64,000 bases of DNA. Source: Albidovulum aestuarii (GTDB lineage Bacteria > Pseudomonadota > Alphaproteobacteria > Rhodobacterales > Rhodobacteraceae). How positions within the stretch are numbered: position 1 is the first letter of the stretch; each line of letters opens with the position of its first letter. The DNA lies in NCBI RefSeq assembly GCF_029961185.1, contig NZ_JASBQQ010000009.1, positions 124,001 to 188,000 on the forward strand, in the 5' to 3' direction. The translations under genes and the position numbers were made by a program. Shown here in pieces: positions 61,897 through 64,000 of this stretch. The notes beneath the pieces are model-generated. The model was not told the origin of the DNA. It saw only the letters and a program-made list of their open reading frames with translations, and ran no database searches.

Positions 61897-62491
61897 CCTG
61901 ACCCGCCGCAACCTCATGATTGGCCTGCCCGCCAGTGTCGCGCTGGCCGCGCTTCCTCATGGCGCGTGGGCGTTGAATACCGGTCAGGCCAAGGCGCTGG
62001 TCGATCAGGTCGTGGGAGAGGTCAATGCGGTCATTGCCTCGGGCAAGTCCGAATCTGCGATGTTCAAGGAATTCGAGCGGATTTTCGTGCGCTATGCCGA
62101 TGTCCGCTTCATCGCGCAAAGCTCGCTCGGACCCGCCGGTCGCAGTGCCTCGAAATCGGACCTGAATGCCTATGTCAAAGCTTTCCAGGGCTATATCTCG
62201 CGCAAATATGGCCGCCGGTTCCGCGAATTCATCGGCGGCAGGATCGAAGTGCAGGAAGCGCGGCCTTTGAAGAGCTTCTTCGAGGTGCGCTCGGTCGCGC
62301 ATCTGCGCGGACAGGCGCCGTTCCGGCTCGACTGGCACGTCTTCGAGAAGTCCGGCAAGAAACTCTTCTTCAACATCATCATCGAAGGCGTGAACATGCT
62401 CGCCGCCGAACGGACCGAGATCGGGGCGATGCTGGACAAGCGCCGGGGCGATATCGGCGCGCTGGCAGCAGATCTTCAGCGCGCGGGCTGA
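61886..62491 (+). CDS. mlaC: MlaC-family phospholipid-binding periplasmic protein
   Basis: 201 residues with a Tat-like signal (TRRNLMIGLPASVALAALPHGAWA), then FKEFERIFVRYADVRFIAQSSLG and GYISRKYGRRFREFIGG, FNIIIEGVNMLAAERTEI, as in MlaC. It ferries phospholipid between MlaA and the MlaFEDB complex. ATG at 61886 follows GAGGACCCCT; it overlaps mlaA by 11 bases and is clearly coupled. It converges with the PBP gene. Confidence 0.92.
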   Translation: MPSDLTRRNLMIGLPASVALAALPHGAWALNTGQAKALVDQVVGEVNAVIASGKSESAMFKEFERIFVRYADVRFIAQSSLGPAGRSASKSDLNAYVKAFQGYISRKYGRRFREFIGGRIEVQEARPLKSFFEVRSVAHLRGQAPFRLDWHVFEKSGKKLFFNIIIEGVNMLAAERTEIGAMLDKRRGDIGALAADLQRAG

Positions 62492-62565
62492 GTCTGCGCG
62501 CTCCTCGTGCGCCGTCAAGCGGGCTTCTCATCGCGACGAGCAGGCGTAGCCGCATGAGGAGCGGT

Positions 62566-64000
62566 TCAGTTCCGGTTGCCGAGGATCGCGTTCAGCAGTT
62601 CGAGTATGGGATCATTCTGACGGCGACGTTGTGGGGCGGGTTGCTGCGGCATCGGCTGGCCTTGCGCGATCGGGCCTGAATCATAGGTCTGCTCCTGATA
62701 GACTGGAGGCGGCAGTTCTTCGGGCCGGATCATCGGCAGTGGCGTCGAAGGCAGGTCGGCCTCGATCCGCACCATAACTTCATGCCAGATATCGGCGGGC
62801 AACCCGCCGCCGGTGACGCCGGTCAGTGGTGTGTTGTCGTCATTGCCCATCCAGACGCCGACCACGTAATCGGCGGTAAAGCCGATGAACCAGGCATCGC
62901 GGTAATCCGAGGTCGTGCCGGTCTTGCCCGCCGCCTGATGCCGGTCAAGCAGCGCCCGCCGCCCGGTGCCGCGTTCGATCACCTGGGTCATCATATAGGT
63001 CAGCTGCCGCGCCGCGTTTTCCGAAATCACCCTCTCGCCGATGCCGCCCTCTTGCCCCATCAGCGCTTCGTCGTCGCCCTGAATGCGCAGTTCGATCAAC
63101 CCGTAGGGCCGGACCGATGAGCCGCCGTTCAGGATACCCGCATAGGCGCCCGTCATCTCCAGTAGCGTCGCGCCGGACGACCCGAGAACAATGGCCGGGC
63201 CCTGCGCCAGATCCGATTTCAGGCCGAAATCACCCGCGACCTGACGCACCGCCTCAAGCCCGACGGCCTGACTGACGCGCACAGTGGCAGTGTTGATCGA
63301 ATGCGTCAGCGCATCGGTCAGCGTGATCATGCCCCGGAACTCTGGGGTGTAGTTCTTGGGTGTCCACTCGCCCGATCCCTTGACGTAGAGCGTGATCGGC
63401 GCGTCATCGACATAAGAATTCATCGTGTAGCCAAGGTCGAGCGCCGCGGCATAGACGAATGGTTTGAAGGTGGAACCCACCTGTCGCAGCGCCTGCGTAG
63501 CCCGGTTGAACGCGCCCGAGACCTGCGTCTTGCGCCCACCCACCATGGCACGGACCGCGCCGTCGGCCGACATCACCACGATTGCGGCCTGCGCCACCGA
63601 TCCTTCCTTGACCTTGGTGTCGAAAACATAGGCCAGCGCGTCTTCGGCCGATTTCTGAATATCCTGATCAAGCGTCGTCTTAACGATCACATCCTCGGTC
63701 GTGTCCTGCGTCAGATAGGCGGGGCCTGAGTCCATCACCCAGTCGGCGAAATAGCCGCCCGCCTTGGCCTCGGCCGCCTGCGAAAGCCGGGCCGGGCTGT
63801 CGATGGCCTCCTTGTATTGCAGATCGGTCAGATAGTCCTGATCGTGCATCAGCCCCAGAACCACCGACGCGCGGTCCTGCGCCTTTTGCAGGTCCGCCGT
63901 CGGCGCATAACGGGACGGTGCCTTCAGAAGCCCTGCAAGCATCGCCGCCTGCGCAGGGTTCACCTCATTCGCCGACTTTCCGAAATACCGCTGGGCGGCA
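62566..64000 (-). CDS. Class A penicillin-binding protein 1A (C-terminal part, cut by window edge)
   Basis: At least 478 residues of a bifunctional glycosyltransferase/transpeptidase. The visible start (GKSANEVNPAQAAMLAGLLKAPSRYAP) is the end of the glycosyltransferase domain; the transpeptidase has GSTFKPFVYAAALD (active Ser), SINTATVRVS and the KTG box GKTGTTSDYRDAWF. The tail, QPMPQQPAPQRRRQND, is proline/glutamine-rich. The frame is open to base 64000, so the N-terminal membrane anchor lies outside. PBP1a family membership is firm; which paralogue is not known. Confidence 0.94.
   Translation of the reverse strand, partial: AAQRYFGKSANEVNPAQAAMLAGLLKAPSRYAPTADLQKAQDRASVVLGLMHDQDYLTDLQYKEAIDSPARLSQAAEAKAGGYFADWVMDSGPAYLTQDTTEDVIVKTTLDQDIQKSAEDALAYVFDTKVKEGSVAQAAIVVMSADGAVRAMVGGRKTQVSGAFNRATQALRQVGSTFKPFVYAAALDLGYTMNSYVDDAPITLYVKGSGEWTPKNYTPEFRGMITLTDALTHSINTATVRVSQAVGLEAVRQVAGDFGLKSDLAQGPAIVLGSSGATLLEMTGAYAGILNGGSSVRPYGLIELRIQGDDEALMGQEGGIGERVISENAARQLTYMMTQVIERGTGRRALLDRHQAAGKTGTTSDYRDAWFIGFTADYVVGVWMGNDDNTPLTGVTGGGLPADIWHEVMVRIEADLPSTPLPMIRPEELPPPVYQEQTYDSGPIAQGQPMPQQPAPQRRRQNDPILELLNAILGNRN

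Overview
The window is a stretch of core chromosome from a GC-rich alphaproteobacterium, most likely a member of the Rhodobacterales (Roseobacter/Paracoccus-type Rhodobacteraceae). Evidence for this: dense, short-spaced genes with strong GC bias; a metK leader that matches the SAM/SAH riboswitch, a class known almost only from Rhodobacterales; an Irr-type Fur regulator divergent from fabA; the purH-heparinase-rsmB-DUF1674 order; and a short AAGGTGGGTT/AACCCACCTT intergenic palindrome. I saw no rRNA, tRNA, CRISPR array, insertion sequence, phage or plasmid gene.

Layout. 1-6.9 kb: housekeeping (purH, heparinase-like, rsmB, DUF1674/SDHAF4, dapB, rbfA, a NAGPA-type exported protein, truB). 6.9-13.6 kb: a minus-strand catabolic cluster (class III aminotransferase, Old Yellow Enzyme/trimethylamine-dehydrogenase-like protein, MttB-family methyltransferase without pyrrolysine, aldehyde dehydrogenase) headed by an 18-bp perfect palindrome. 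13.7-16.6 kb: a 1-Cys peroxiredoxin, a PAS-LuxR regulator with an inverted repeat at its start, and the two-subunit 3-oxoacid CoA-transferase. 16.7-19.7 kb: an overlapping three-gene operon of a flippase-like membrane protein and DprE1/DprE2-like epimerase halves. 19.8-26 kb: meaB, DUF3108, hrpB, a TauE exporter and a sterol-desaturase-family enzyme with a divergent LysR regulator. 27.2-31.5 kb: fabI, fabB and fabA split by a homocysteine methyltransferase gene, then irr. 32.5-39.2 kb: miaB, phoH-ybeY-corC-lnt and riboswitch-controlled metK. 39.3-43.5 kb: DUF1330/LysR, queF, then a possible small peptide-modification locus (Tat-exported Gly/Ser-rich peptide plus an HPr-kinase-like/PqqD-like fusion, with a nearby secreted micro-ORF). 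43.5-51.9 kb: smc, a GFA-GNAT fusion, an FMN reductase, a split MnmC-like pair and an EamA transporter. 52-64 kb: a leishmanolysin-like protease, a lytic transglycosylase, dapA, an amidohydrolase, a type I secretion ABC/HlyD pair, mlaA-mlaC, and a class A PBP cut by the window end.

How the genes work together. Several blocks serve the envelope: lnt, mlaAC, the transglycosylase, the PBP, dapA/dapB, and the fab genes. The fab genes, riboswitch-controlled metK and homocysteine methyltransferase link lipid synthesis to one-carbon metabolism. The most novel-looking locus is 41.2-43.0 kb, where a tiny Tat-exported peptide sits directly before a kinase-like protein that carries a PqqD-type recognition domain. 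Second in interest are the DprE1/E2 operon with its flippase-like partner and the MttB cluster that lacks a corrinoid protein. No gene-free stretch exceeds 300 bases; the longest are 42852-43114, 47006-47255, 52851-53093 and 56060-56296.
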